This document shows positions 1-8,315 of a stretch of 53,153 nt of DNA, one piece after another (the first letter of the stretch is position 1; each line of letters begins with the position of its first letter). The DNA lies in the NCBI GenBank assembly GCA_017452945.1, contig JAFTLD010000070.1, positions 1 to 53,153 on the forward strand. The letters are read 5' to 3'. Origin of the DNA: Clostridia bacterium (GTDB taxonomy: Bacteria > Bacillota_A > Clostridia > Oscillospirales > CAG-272). The position numbers and the translations under genes are program-made. The notes beneath the pieces are model-generated. The model searched no databases. It was not told where the DNA came from and saw only the letters and a list, made by a program, of their open reading frames with translations.

Positions 1-436
1 CAAGGAATATCTTTCGACAGACGCATGTAAGAACGGATTTATCCTGGACGGCTTCCCCCGTTCCATTCCCCAGGCACAGGCTCTGGAGGATATGGGGGTC
101 CGTATCGACGCAGTGCTGAGCATCGAAGTCGCTGACGAGAAGATCGTTGAGCGTATGAGCGGACGCAGAGTTTGCTCCTGCGGTGCTTCCTACCACGTCA
201 TTTATATTCCGCCTAAGACTGCTGACGTTTGTGACAAGTGCGGCGCTGCTCTTTATACCAGAGCGGACGACGCAGCAGAAACTGTAATTAACAGACTGAA
301 GACTTTCCACGCTCAAACCGAGCCGCTGAAGGAATTCTACGCAGAGAAGGGAATCCTGATCACCGTAGAAGGCCAGGAAGAGGTCGCTGATACGACAGCC
401 CTGGTATTCAAGGCTCTGGAAAAATTTGAAGCGTAA
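1..436 (+). CDS. adk: Adenylate kinase, C-terminal 144 residues (5' end outside window)
   Basis: Interconverts ATP + AMP and 2 ADP in the cytoplasm. The reading frame is open from base 2, so the gene begins upstream. The visible part starts in the NMP-binding region with FILDGFPRSIPQAQAL, followed by the LID domain of the zinc-type enzyme (VCSCGASYHV, then VCDKCG) and the C-terminal helix. About 70 of the usual ~215 residues are missing. The first zinc pair reads Cys-Ser-Cys (C-x-C), whereas zinc-type adenylate kinases normally have C-x2-C. It is followed at 24 nt by map, the standard secY-adk-map-infA order of Firmicutes. Confidence 0.96.
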   Translation, partial: KEYLSTDACKNGFILDGFPRSIPQAQALEDMGVRIDAVLSIEVADEKIVERMSGRRVCSCGASYHVIYIPPKTADVCDKCGAALYTRADDAAETVINRLKTFHAQTEPLKEFYAEKGILITVEGQEEVADTTALVFKALEKFEA

Positions 437-460
437 CTCTCAGTCGGTCTGAGGTATCGT

Positions 461-1222
461 ATGATACAGCTCAAAAATGTAGCTCAGATCAAGGACATGA
501 GAGAAGCGGGTCGTATCACGGGCGAAGCTTTGCTTGTAGCCCGTGAGCACGTCCGCGAAGGTGTCAGCACCTACGAGCTCGATCGTGTCATCAGACAGTA
601 TATCGAGAAACAAGGTGCAAAGCCCTCTTTCCTGGGGCTGTACGGCTTCCCGGGAAGCGCGTGTATCAGTATCAACGATGAGGTCATTCACGGAATCCCT
701 TCTAAGAAGAGGATCCTGCATGAAGGTGACATCGTCAAGATCGACCTGGGCGCGCATTATAAGGGCTACCACGGAGACAGCGCAAGAACCATTCCGGTAG
801 GAAAGGTAAGCGATGAGGCACTCAAGCTGATCAAGGTCACAAGAGATAGCTTCTTTGCGGGTGTCGCACAGATGAAATCGGGCAACCGATTGGGCGACGT
901 TGGCTCCGCGATCGACACCGTAGTCAGAGAAAACGGATTTTCGACCGTTCGTAAGTACATCGGACACGGCATCGGCAGAGAAGTGCACGAGGCTCCCGAC
1001 GTACCCAACTACGGAACCCCCGGACGCGGCGTACGCATCTGCTCGGGTATGGTGCTTGCCATCGAACCGATGGTCAATGCAGGTACCTTTGAGGTCAGAG
1101 AGCTGGCTGACGGCTGGACGGTTGTGACTGCCGACAGAAAGCTGTCTGCTCACTATGAAAACACCGTGGCACTGACCGATGAGGGTGTGCTGAATCTGAC
1201 ACTGATCGATCCTGAATTTTAA
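461..1222 (+). CDS. map: Methionine aminopeptidase, type I
   Basis: Removes the initiator methionine from nascent proteins. At 253 residues it matches the short type Ia form without an N-terminal zinc finger. The five metal ligands are visible in order: the two aspartates in VKIDLGAHYKGYHGDSART, the histidine in GHGIGREVHEAP, the glutamate in AIEPM, and the C-terminal glutamate in ENTVALTDEG. The ATG at 461 follows a GAGGT at about 451. It lies in the ribosomal protein operon between adk and infA. Confidence 0.97.
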   Translation: MIQLKNVAQIKDMREAGRITGEALLVAREHVREGVSTYELDRVIRQYIEKQGAKPSFLGLYGFPGSACISINDEVIHGIPSKKRILHEGDIVKIDLGAHYKGYHGDSARTIPVGKVSDEALKLIKVTRDSFFAGVAQMKSGNRLGDVGSAIDTVVRENGFSTVRKYIGHGIGREVHEAPDVPNYGTPGRGVRICSGMVLAIEPMVNAGTFEVRELADGWTVVTADRKLSAHYENTVALTDEGVLNLTLIDPEF

Positions 1223-1270
1223 TTACCCGTTTTTATGCAAACAGTTACAAACAAGTAAGGAGGGATTACT

Positions 1271-1489
1271 CTGTCGAAGGACGACGTTATTGAATTTGAA
1301 GGTGTTGTGGTAGAAGCAATGCCCAACGCAAACTTCAAAGTGAAGCTGCCCAACGGACATATCGTCAAGGCACATATTTCCGGTAAGCTTCGTATGAACT
1401 ATATCAGAATTCTGCCCGGTGATAAGGTAACGGTTGAGGTTTCGGTATACGACCTTGACAAGGGCCGCATCACATGGCGCGCAAAATAA
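1271..1489 (+). CDS. infA: Translation initiation factor IF-1, apparent CTG start
   Basis: IF-1 binds the ribosomal A site during initiation. From CTG at 1271 the protein is 72 residues, exactly the family length, and begins (M)[10 protein letters not shown], matching the conserved N-terminus. The OB-fold continues with [15 protein letters not shown] and ends in GRITWRAK. No in-frame ATG, GTG or TTG lies between the ribosome binding site AAGGAGGG (about 1258-1265) and the first conserved residues. The next in-frame start, GTG at 1307, would delete the first 12 residues and the first beta strand. The SD-to-CTG spacing is normal. Confidence 0.93.
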   Translation: MSKDDVIEFEGVVVEAMPNANFKVKLPNGHIVKAHISGKLRMNYIRILPGDKVTVEVSVYDLDKGRITWRAK

Positions 1490-1530
1490 GATTTTACGAA
1501 TAACTCGAAAGAAAGGCATGGTATAACGTA

Positions 1531-1644
1531 ATGAAGGTTAAACCGTCCGTTAAGAAGATCTGCGAAAAGTGCAAGATCATCAAGAGAAAAGGTAAAGTCA
1601 TGGTAATCTGCGAGAACCCCAAGCACAAGCAGAAGCAGGGTTAA
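1531..1644 (+). CDS. rpmJ: 50S ribosomal protein L36
   Basis: A 37-residue zinc-ribbon protein of the large subunit. It starts [15 protein letters not shown] and ends HKQKQG. The zinc ligands are C-x2-C (CEKC) followed by a downstream Cys and His (ICENPKH), so this is the zinc-binding form. The ATG at 1531 follows GAAAGG at about 1511-1516. Its place between infA and rpsM is the conserved order of the alpha operon. Confidence 0.96.
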   Translation: MKVKPSVKKICEKCKIIKRKGKVMVICENPKHKQKQG

Positions 1645-1696
1645 TTCGCATACCACGACAAACAAACAACTAAACCAAACAAAGAGGTGAACAAGA

Positions 1697-2065
1697 ATGG
1701 CTCGTATAGCTGGTGTTGATATTCCCAACAACAAGCGCGTAGATATCGCCCTTACCTACATTTATGGTATCGGTCGTAAGAGCGCAACAGATATCCTCAC
1801 AAAGACCGGCATTGATCCCGCAATCCGCGCAAAGGATCTGACCGAGGAAGACATTGCAAAGCTGCGTGACGAAATCGAAAACTTCTACACTGTAGAAGGT
1901 GATCTCCGTCGTGAAGTTGCCATGAACATCAAGAACATGGTAGAAATCAACTGCTACCGCGGTGTCAGACACAGAAAGGGCTTGCCCGTCAGAGGACAGA
2001 GAACCAAGACTAACGCAAGAACCAGAAAAGGTCCCGCAAAGACCATTGCGAACAAGAAGAAGTAA
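1697..2065 (+). CDS. rpsM: 30S ribosomal protein S13
   Basis: Small-subunit head protein contacting the P-site tRNA. It is 122 residues, starting [19 protein letters not shown], with the helix-two-turn-helix segment [14 protein letters not shown] and the basic tail [16 protein letters not shown] strong GAGGTG ribosome binding site lies just upstream (about 1684-1689). Followed by rpsK at 19 nt. Confidence 0.98.
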   Translation: MARIAGVDIPNNKRVDIALTYIYGIGRKSATDILTKTGIDPAIRAKDLTEEDIAKLRDEIENFYTVEGDLRREVAMNIKNMVEINCYRGVRHRKGLPVRGQRTKTNARTRKGPAKTIANKKK

Positions 2066-2084
2066 TAAAGGAGTGGCATAGAAT

Positions 2085-2483
2085 ATGGCAAAAGTTGCTG
2101 CAAAGAAGGTTATCAAAAGACGCCGCGAGAAAAAGAATATTGAAAAAGGCGTTGTTCATATTCAGGCAACCTTCAATAACACTATTGTAACCATCACCGA
2201 CGTCAACGGTAATGCCATTTCCTGGGCATCCGCCGGTGAACTCGGCTTCAAGGGTTCCAGAAAGTCCACCCCCTTCGCAGCTCAGTCCGCTTCTGAGACC
2301 GCAGCTAAGGCAGCGATCGATCAGGGTCTGAAGAGCGTAGAGGTGTATGTAAAGGGCCCCGGTTCGGGACGTGAATCCGCAATCCGTGCACTGGAAGCAG
2401 TTGGTCTCCAGATCACTCTGATCAGAGACGTAACTCCTATCCCCCACAACGGTTGCAGACCGCCCAAGCGCAGACGCGTTTAA
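2085..2483 (+). CDS. rpsK: 30S ribosomal protein S11
   Basis: Platform protein of the 30S subunit near the mRNA exit. It is 132 residues with the family core [17 protein letters not shown] and the characteristic C-terminus [16 protein letters not shown]. Preceded by AAGGAG; sits between rpsM and rpsD as expected. Confidence 0.98.
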   Translation: MAKVAAKKVIKRRREKKNIEKGVVHIQATFNNTIVTITDVNGNAISWASAGELGFKGSRKSTPFAAQSASETAAKAAIDQGLKSVEVYVKGPGSGRESAIRALEAVGLQITLIRDVTPIPHNGCRPPKRRRV

Positions 2484-2507
2484 TTTTTCACAGGAGGTAA
2501 CGCAATT

Positions 2508-3128
2508 ATGGCAAGATATACAGGTCCTGCATGTAAGCTGTGCCGCAGAGAGGGCAAGAAGCTTTATCTGAAGGGCGACCGCTGCCTTAGCGGCAAGTGC
2601 GCTCTGGATCGTAGAGCAACCGCTCCCGGTCAGCACGGTGCAGCAAAGAAGAAGATGAGAGAGTACGGTCTGCAGCTCCGCGAAAAGCAGACAACCAAGA
2701 GATACTACGGTGTTCTTGAGAAGCAGTTCAAGAACTACTATGATGAGGCAGCTCGCAAGGAAGGTATGACCGGCGAAAACCTGCTGCTTCTGCTTGAAAG
2801 AAGACTTGACAACGTTGTTTACAGACTGGGCTTTGCAGAGTCTCGCAGAGACGCTCGTCAGCTCGTTCTGCACGCACACTTCACCGTAAACGGCAAGAAG
2901 GTTAACATTCCTTCTCTGATCGTTAAGGCAGGCGACGTGATCGCTGTGAAGGAAGCAAGCCGTTCTTCCGACAAGTTCAAGGCTATGACCGAAAAGAATG
3001 TAATCGTTCCCAAGTGGCTGGAATGCGATGCTGCAAATCTGACCGGTAAGGTTGCTACTCTTCCCGCAAGAGAAGATATCGACTTCGACTTCAACGAGCA
3101 GCTGATCGTCGAGCTCTATTCCAAGTAA
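2508..3128 (+). CDS. rpsD: 30S ribosomal protein S4, zinc-binding form
   Basis: Primary 16S rRNA binding and assembly protein. It is 206 residues. The N-terminus keeps four cysteines (C9, C12, C26, C31), i.e. the C+ zinc-binding version. The S4 RNA-binding domain lies at about residues 95-155 ([15 protein letters not shown] onward). An AGGAGG ribosome binding site precedes the ATG. A 116-nt gap with palindromes separates it from rpoA. Confidence 0.98.
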   Translation: MARYTGPACKLCRREGKKLYLKGDRCLSGKCALDRRATAPGQHGAAKKKMREYGLQLREKQTTKRYYGVLEKQFKNYYDEAARKEGMTGENLLLLLERRLDNVVYRLGFAESRRDARQLVLHAHFTVNGKKVNIPSLIVKAGDVIAVKEASRSSDKFKAMTEKNVIVPKWLECDAANLTGKVATLPAREDIDFDFNEQLIVELYSK

Positions 3129-3244
3129 TACTGTCGTTGTTTTTTGCGCAAGCGCACAGTATGGTGGAATTTGCGCAAATCAACGCGGGTATATCCGTGT
3201 AAAAAGGTATACTTTCAAAATTTTATGAGGAGGAATTATTTGGA
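3129..3244 (+). promoter_or_regulatory. rpsD-rpoA spacer with paired palindromes
   Basis: The longest gap inside the ribosomal operon. It contains TTGCGCAA twice (3144-3151 and 3171-3178); each copy is self-complementary and the two can pair with each other. A short inverted repeat ACGCGG/CCGTGT follows at about 3183-3202. A TATACT lies near 3208 without a convincing -35. The GAGGAGG ribosome binding site of rpoA is at about 3228-3234. This could be a structured leader, an RNA processing site or a weak internal promoter; none is proven. Confidence 0.35.
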
Positions 3245-4219
3245 ATGATTGAGATTGAAAAGCCTAATATTTTCACCGTCGACGCAAACGAAGATGGAAC
3301 AAGCGGAACATTTATCGTTGAACCTTTGGAAAGAGGTTTCGGTACCACGCTGGGTAACTCCCTGCGCAGAGTACTTCTGAGCTCTCTGCCCGGTGTTGCA
3401 GTCACCAACATCAAGATTGACGGCGCACAGCACGAGTTCGGAACCATCAAGGGCGTAAAAGAAGATATTACGGAAATCGTTCTCAATGTCAAGGGAATTA
3501 CCGCGAAGCTGCACTGTGCAGGTCCCAAGACCGTGATCATTGACGTAACCGGTGAGCACGTTGTGACCGCAGGCGACATCAAGCAGGATTCCGACATTGA
3601 AATTCTGAATCCCGACCATCATCTGGCAACTGTAGCAGTCAATGAGAGATTCTACATGGAATTGACCTTTGGCAGTGGCAGAGGCTACGTTTCTCAGGAG
3701 CGCAACAAGCAGCTGCACAACGAAATGTTGGGGCTCAACACTTCTGCTCCCATCGGAACGATTTACACCGATTCCATTTACACCCCCGTATATCAGGTAA
3801 GTTATGAAACCGAGAGCACCAGAGTTGGTAACAATACCGACTATGACAAGCTCACGCTTAACGTCCTGACAAACGGCACCATCACCGCCAAGGAAGCGAT
3901 TTCGCTCGGCGCCAAGATTCTCAACGAGCATCTCAACCTGTTTGTGGATTTGTCTGATGAAGCAAGAAAGGCAGAGATTATGGTCGAAAGAGAAGAGACC
4001 AAGAAGGAAAAAGTCCTTGAGATGACCATTGAGGAGCTTGACATGTCTGTACGTAGCTTCAACTGCTTGAAGCGCGCAGGCATTGATACTGTAGAAGATT
4101 TGACCAACCGTACCGAGGAAGAGATGATCAGAGTCCGTAACCTTGGTAAGAAATCGCTTGAAGAAGTTATCCAGAAGCTGCACTCCCTGGGGCTTGATCT
4201 CAAGAGAGAAGAAGAATAA
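3245..4219 (+). CDS. rpoA: DNA-directed RNA polymerase subunit alpha
   Basis: Assembles RNA polymerase and contacts activators and UP elements. It is 324 residues. The N-terminal dimerisation domain carries [20 protein letters not shown] near residue 30. A flexible linker near residue 235 leads to the C-terminal helix-hairpin-helix domain ([27 protein letters not shown]). The ATG at 3245 follows GAGGAGG. It is the penultimate gene of the operon. Confidence 0.98.
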   Translation: MIEIEKPNIFTVDANEDGTSGTFIVEPLERGFGTTLGNSLRRVLLSSLPGVAVTNIKIDGAQHEFGTIKGVKEDITEIVLNVKGITAKLHCAGPKTVIIDVTGEHVVTAGDIKQDSDIEILNPDHHLATVAVNERFYMELTFGSGRGYVSQERNKQLHNEMLGLNTSAPIGTIYTDSIYTPVYQVSYETESTRVGNNTDYDKLTLNVLTNGTITAKEAISLGAKILNEHLNLFVDLSDEARKAEIMVEREETKKEKVLEMTIEELDMSVRSFNCLKRAGIDTVEDLTNRTEEEMIRVRNLGKKSLEEVIQKLHSLGLDLKREEE

Positions 4220-4273
4220 GCCAAAAGCAGCAAATCATAGTATAAGTAGTTTAGCAGAAGGAGGGATAAAGCA

Positions 4274-4621
4274 ATGCCCGCATCCAGAAAACTCGGCAGA
4301 ACGACCGATCATAGAAAAGCTATGCTTCGCGGTATGGTCACCCTGCTGCTTGAGAACGGCCAGGTTGAGACCACTCTCGCAAGAGCTAAGGAAGTCCGTT
4401 CCGTTGCAGAAAAGATGATCACACTGGGAAAGAAGAATACCCTTGCAAGCCGTCGTGCGGCTCTGGCATACATTACCAAGGAGGACGTTGTAACCAAGCT
4501 GTTCAGCGAAATCGCTCCTGCGTATGCAGATCGTAACGGTGGTTACACCAGAATTCTGAAGACCGGCCCTCGCCGCGGTGACGCAGCAGAGATGGCGATC
4601 ATCAGCCTGATTAAGGACTAA
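4274..4621 (+). CDS. rplQ: 50S ribosomal protein L17
   Basis: Large-subunit protein near the exit tunnel. It is 115 residues, with the signature [19 protein letters not shown] at the N-terminus and [18 protein letters not shown] near the C-terminus. GAAGGAGGGATAAAGCA gives a strong ribosome binding site before ATG 4274. It closes the operon and is followed at once by a terminator. Confidence 0.98.
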   Translation: MPASRKLGRTTDHRKAMLRGMVTLLLENGQVETTLARAKEVRSVAEKMITLGKKNTLASRRAALAYITKEDVVTKLFSEIAPAYADRNGGYTRILKTGPRRGDAAEMAIISLIKD

Positions 4622-4636
4622 TCCATTAATCAACAC

Positions 4637-4667
4637 ACGGGACGGTCAATGACCGTCCCGTATTTTT
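4637..4667 (+). terminator. Intrinsic terminator of the ribosomal operon
   Basis: An 11-bp GC-rich stem (4637-4647 with 4651-4661, ACGGGACGGTC/GACCGTCCCGT), a 3-nt loop, then TATTTTT. It lies 16 nt after the rplQ stop. Confidence 0.93.
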
Positions 4668-4698
4668 GCGCCCTATCTATTAAAATTTGGAGATTATT

Positions 4699-6087
4699 AT
4701 GATGTATGATATAGCCATTATCGGTGGCGGTATCGGCGGCTTGATGGCAGCCTACCGCGCCATAGTCAACAACCCGGAACTGAAAATTGTGATCTTGGAG
4801 AAGGGACTCTCTCTGTCCAAGCGTCATTGCCCTGCAGGAAAGAATCAAAAGTGTATTCACTGCAAGGTGTGCAGCATCACCAGCGGATATGCAGGCGCAG
4901 GCGCATTTTCGGACGGAAAATTCAATCTTGGCACCGCATATGGCGGTACGATGGGCGAAGAGCTTGGCGAAGACCTTGCCATGTATTATATTAACCAGGT
5001 GGATAGCATTCTGGAGCAGTTTGCCGATGATTATCCGCCCATGTACCATTCCAACGAGGAGCTTAAGCTCAAGTGTCTGCAGAATAATCTGCGACTCTTG
5101 GATATGAACGTCCGTCACTTGGGTACGGATAAGAACTTTGCAACTATGCAGAGTCTGATCGACGCGCTGGAAAGCAAAGGTGTGGAGATGCGAGACCTGA
5201 CAGAGGTGCTTGAAATCGACAAACAGGACGGTATGTATGCCGTTACACATAAAAGAGGGAATCAGGATGCAGAGATTTTGACTGCGTCCAAGATCGTGAT
5301 CTCGACCGGCCGCAGCGGCTCGGATTTCGTGATCCGCACTTGTAAGAAATTTGATATCCGCATGGATGCAAACTCGGTGGATATCGGCGTGCGTGTGGAG
5401 ATGAAGGATATCATCTGGCGTGAATTCTCGTCGCAGATCTACGAGCCCAAGATTTTGTACCGCACCAAAACGTTCGAGGACAGAACCAGAATGTTCTGCT
5501 TTAACCAGGGCGGTTTGGTATCGGCAGAGAACAACCACGGTGTTATCACTGCCAACGGCCACTCGTTCGCACAGCCCGAGAAGAAGACCGAGAACTGCAA
5601 TTTTGCAATTCTGTCGTCCATTCACTTTGACGGCGACTTCCAGAAGCCGACCGAGTATGCCGAGAATATTGCAAGAAACACCAACTTTGCTGCAGAGGGA
5701 AATATTATGGTGCAGAGATTCGGTGACTTGATCAGAGGCAGAAGAACCAACGCGCACAGACTGTCGCAAAGTACGGTGCGTCCCACCATGCAGGCCTTCC
5801 CGGGCGACCTGAGCGTAGTGCTGCCTTACAGAGCGTTGACCAATATCATTGAAACCATTTACGCGCTGGATAAAGTCGCACCCGGTACGGCAAACGATGA
5901 TACGCTTCTGTACGGATGCGAAAACAAGTATTATTCGATCAGACCCAGACATAATGAGAATTTTGAGATCATGGACGGGGTATACCTGATCGGTGATGGC
6001 AGCGGCATTACCAGAGGCCTTTCGCAGAGCGGAGCCATGGGCATCTTCGTCGCGGATAAGATCACGGGGAAGAGCGTGGACGCGTAA
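4699..6087 (+). CDS. FAD-dependent oxidoreductase, COG2509-like
   Basis: Predicted soluble flavoprotein dehydrogenase of unknown substrate. The N-terminal Rossmann motif IAIIGGGIGGLMAA binds FAD and the C-terminal block GVYLIGDGSGITRGLSQSG contacts FAD as in NAD(P)/FAD oxidoreductases. A cysteine-rich stretch (CPAGKNQKCIHCKVC) followed by GYAGAGAFSDGKFN near residues 45-75 is typical of the uncharacterised COG2509 family; the cysteines might hold a metal or be redox active. The frame extends to a TTG at 4687, but that overlaps the GGAG ribosome binding site (4689-4692), so ATG 4699 or 4702 is the start (462 residues). It stands alone between two terminators. Confidence 0.85.
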   Translation: MMYDIAIIGGGIGGLMAAYRAIVNNPELKIVILEKGLSLSKRHCPAGKNQKCIHCKVCSITSGYAGAGAFSDGKFNLGTAYGGTMGEELGEDLAMYYINQVDSILEQFADDYPPMYHSNEELKLKCLQNNLRLLDMNVRHLGTDKNFATMQSLIDALESKGVEMRDLTEVLEIDKQDGMYAVTHKRGNQDAEILTASKIVISTGRSGSDFVIRTCKKFDIRMDANSVDIGVRVEMKDIIWREFSSQIYEPKILYRTKTFEDRTRMFCFNQGGLVSAENNHGVITANGHSFAQPEKKTENCNFAILSSIHFDGDFQKPTEYAENIARNTNFAAEGNIMVQRFGDLIRGRRTNAHRLSQSTVRPTMQAFPGDLSVVLPYRALTNIIETIYALDKVAPGTANDDTLLYGCENKYYSIRPRHNENFEIMDGVYLIGDGSGITRGLSQSGAMGIFVADKITGKSVDA

Positions 6088-6088
6088 G

Positions 6089-6481
6089 CGGACGACCGTC
6101 ACCACACGGACGACCTCTTTTAAAAGTTTTTGCGTCGCTTTTTTCAAAAAACGACCGGGGTACGGGGCAGAGCCCCGAAAAACGCCATTTCTTTGGTTCT
6201 TTCTTTGTGGCTCTTTGCTCAAAGAAAGAACGGAAACAGTTTTTTCATATAAACAAAAAAGGAAGTTGCTTTACGTAAGTAACTTCCTTTTCTTTTTACA
6301 TTGAGGTAATTCTTGCCGTTCTTTTTGGCACCGCTGGCGCAAAAAGAACCAAAAACGCCGAGAAAGTGTCGCCTCTGCGGAGGCGACAAGGGCACCGCCC
6401 TTGACCCGCGACCTTTTTGAAAAAAGGTCGATCAAAAACTTTCATCATGACGACGCGCGTCCGTTTGGTGACGGTCGTCCG
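6089..6481. repeat. Inverted-repeat element copy 1 (393 bp, no cargo gene)
   Basis: Fills the gap between two convergent genes. The ends are a perfect 15-bp inverted repeat (CGGACGACCGTCACC at 6089-6103, its complement at 6467-6481). Each arm (about 6089-6239 and 6315-6481) is built from the same modules in opposite orientation: a GACC-TTTTT-GAAAAA-GGTC hairpin, a GC-rich hairpin (GGGGC-AGA-GCCCC on the left, GTCGCCTC-TGCG-GAGGCGAC on the right), and a CCGTTCTTTTTGG/AAAGAACC-AAAAACG block. A terminator hairpin occupies the centre. Related copies lie at 15691-16443 and 44050-44200. Confidence 0.8.
6257..6297. terminator. Bidirectional terminator inside repeat element
   Basis: Long stem around GGAAGTT...AACTTCC (6261-6287) with A-rich left and T-rich right flanks, so it can stop transcription from both sides. 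It probably serves the upstream flavoprotein gene and the convergent mgtE. Confidence 0.8.
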
Positions 6482-6487
6482 TTGGGG

Positions 6488-8116
6488 TTACAGCAATGCT
6501 GTCATCTGCGGTACCAGCAGGTAAATGACAATCAAAAAATATACCAGCAACGTCAACGTGTCCACGATGGTCGTAATGAAAGGCGACGCCATGACCGACG
6601 GGTCAAGCCGAATCACCTTAGCACCGATGGGCAGCATTGCGCCAATCAGCTTTGCCAGTACGATCGCAACGAATACGGTCGCGCTGACCGCTGCTGCAAT
6701 CATTAAATACTGCGGCTCGGTATGGAATTTGCAGTCAATTGCCCAGGTCTTGATAAAGCACGCGACAAATACTGTCAGACCGCACAGCACGGCAATGCGC
6801 AGTTCCTTCCAAACAACACGTAAAATGTCTTTGGTTTCAATCTCGCCCAGCGAGAGCGCACGAATGACTGTAACCGACGATTGTCCGCCCGCATTACCGC
6901 CCGTACTCATCAGCATGGGAATAAATGCGGAGAGCGAAAGCACCAAAGGAAAGTCCAAAGCGTCGATCTTTCCTTCCAGCATTGTGATGATGGTGCCGGT
7001 AAACGTGGCGGTCAGCATCAGAAGCAGCAGCCAGGGAATACGCTTTTTGAAGTTTTCCCAAACGCTTGTACGCATATATGGCTTGTCGGTCGGCAGAATA
7101 GCCGCCATTTTTTCGATATCCTCGGTGGTCTCTTCTTCAATGACGTCCAATGCGTCATCGACCGTAACGATACCCACAAGGCGCGACTCACGGTCTACAA
7201 TAGGCAAAGAGAGCAGGTTGTACTTTGCAATAATGTCGGCAACCGTTTCCTGGTCGTCCAAAGTGTTTGCGTAAATGATGTTGGGCTCCATGATATCCCC
7301 GATCAGCGCGTCACGGGGAGAGAACAGCAGATCCTTGAAGGATACGATGCCCTCCAGAATGCGGCTTTCGTCAATCACGTAGGCGGTGTACACGGTTTCC
7401 TTGTCAATACCGGTTTGCCTGATGTGCTTGATGGCTTCGGATACGGTCATGGATTTACGCAGATCCACAAACTCGGAGGTCATGACGCTGCCCGCACTGT
7501 CCTCGGGGTAGGCAAGAAGCCTGTTGATCTGCGCACGCGTTTCGGGCGTGGTGTTTTTCTTGATGCGACGCACAATGTTGGCAGGCATTTCGGAAAGCAT
7601 GTCAACCGCATCGTCAAGGAACAAGTCTTCCACGATGACCGAAATCTCTCGGTCGGTCATAGCGGAGATGATGCGCTCCTGAATGGGAGCGTCAAGCTCG
7701 GCAAAAACCTCTGCTGCGCTGTCTTTTTTGAGCAGACGGAATACAGCGGGAATTCGTTTTGGGGGCAGATTTTCAAAGAAATCCGCAGCGTCGATCGGGT
7801 TAAGCTTTTCCAGCTCGCGTACGAAATCAGCGTATTTTTTGTTGTCAAGTAACGTTTCCAGATCCTCGAAGGTGTCCTCAATGATCTCCTCGTAGGAATC
7901 GGGCATTTCATCCTCGGCCAAGGCCTGCTCGTCCTGCTCAACCTCTCGCTCCTGTTCCTCCTCCTCGCGCTCAAACTGCTCGTCCAAAGCGCGCTCGGCT
8001 CTCTCTTGCTCGTCTTCTTCGTCACACTGTCGGGGGGCGGGTGGTTTTTGTTGGTATGCATTTTGTTGTGTTTGCTCTTCGAGCTCATTGCGTTCATTAT
8101 CCTTGTCCTGGCGCAA
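6488..8116 (-). CDS. mgtE: Magnesium transporter MgtE with acidic N-terminal extension
   Basis: Mg2+ channel/transporter of the plasma membrane. From the N-terminus: about 75 residues very rich in Glu, Gln, Asp and Arg; the helical MgtE N domain (from SYEEIIEDTFEDLETLLDN); two CBS domains (MTSEFVDLRKSMTVSEAIKH, MEPNIIYANTLDDQETVADI); and five membrane segments with the pore-region motif MLMSTGGNAGGQSS. The start is not ATG. The consensus promoter at 8180-8209 places transcription start near 8173, so upstream ATGs would be untranscribed or leaderless. TTG at 8116 follows GGGGTGA with good spacing (542 residues); GTG at 8125 is the alternative. The acidic extension is not usual for the ~450-residue family. 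Confidence 0.92.
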   Translation of the reverse strand: MRQDKDNERNELEEQTQQNAYQQKPPAPRQCDEEDEQERAERALDEQFEREEEEQEREVEQDEQALAEDEMPDSYEEIIEDTFEDLETLLDNKKYADFVRELEKLNPIDAADFFENLPPKRIPAVFRLLKKDSAAEVFAELDAPIQERIISAMTDREISVIVEDLFLDDAVDMLSEMPANIVRRIKKNTTPETRAQINRLLAYPEDSAGSVMTSEFVDLRKSMTVSEAIKHIRQTGIDKETVYTAYVIDESRILEGIVSFKDLLFSPRDALIGDIMEPNIIYANTLDDQETVADIIAKYNLLSLPIVDRESRLVGIVTVDDALDVIEEETTEDIEKMAAILPTDKPYMRTSVWENFKKRIPWLLLLMLTATFTGTIITMLEGKIDALDFPLVLSLSAFIPMLMSTGGNAGGQSSVTVIRALSLGEIETKDILRVVWKELRIAVLCGLTVFVACFIKTWAIDCKFHTEPQYLMIAAAVSATVFVAIVLAKLIGAMLPIGAKVIRLDPSVMASPFITTIVDTLTLLVYFLIVIYLLVPQMTALL

Positions 8117-8179
8117 GAGAGTCACCCCGCTTTCGTGTATATTAGTATGAGGCAAAATCGCCCACCTCATACCAATCTC

Positions 8180-8209
8180 ATTATAGCACCACCGCGCTGA
8201 ATTTGTCAA
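8180..8209 (-). promoter_or_regulatory. mgtE promoter (sigma-A type)
   Basis: On the minus strand TTGACA (8204-8209), an 18-bp spacer and TATAAT (8180-8185): both hexamers are perfect consensus. The resulting leader is only about 60 nt, too short for an M-box magnesium riboswitch. Confidence 0.9.
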
Positions 8210-8227
8210 CGGTTATTTTGTGAACAA

Positions 8228-8257
8228 AGAGGTTGATTCTAATTTGAATCAACCTCT
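8228..8257 (-). terminator. Hairpin downstream of lipoprotein gene
   Basis: Perfect 12-bp inverted repeat AGAGGTTGATTC/GAATCAACCTCT with a 6-nt loop, 58 nt past the stop of the minus-strand lipoprotein gene. The T-run after it on the minus strand is short (CTCTTTGTT), so termination strength is uncertain. It lies just upstream of the mgtE promoter. Confidence 0.65.
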
Positions 8258-8315
8258 GCTTGATACTGATTACAGTGTATTATATTTTCGTTTTTTTATA
8301 AAACTGAGTTCTTGG

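Noticed and set aside
4630..6222. 530-codon minus-strand frame opposite the flavoprotein gene
   Set aside because: The plus strand carries FAD-binding motifs and a proper start; the minus frame runs through a terminator and a repeat element.
6881..7852. 323-codon plus-strand frame inside mgtE
   Set aside because: The minus strand encodes the CBS and membrane domains of MgtE; the plus frame is its complement.
8117..8210. Magnesium riboswitch (M-box) upstream of mgtE
   Set aside because: The consensus promoter leaves only about 60 nt of leader, far too short for an M-box.
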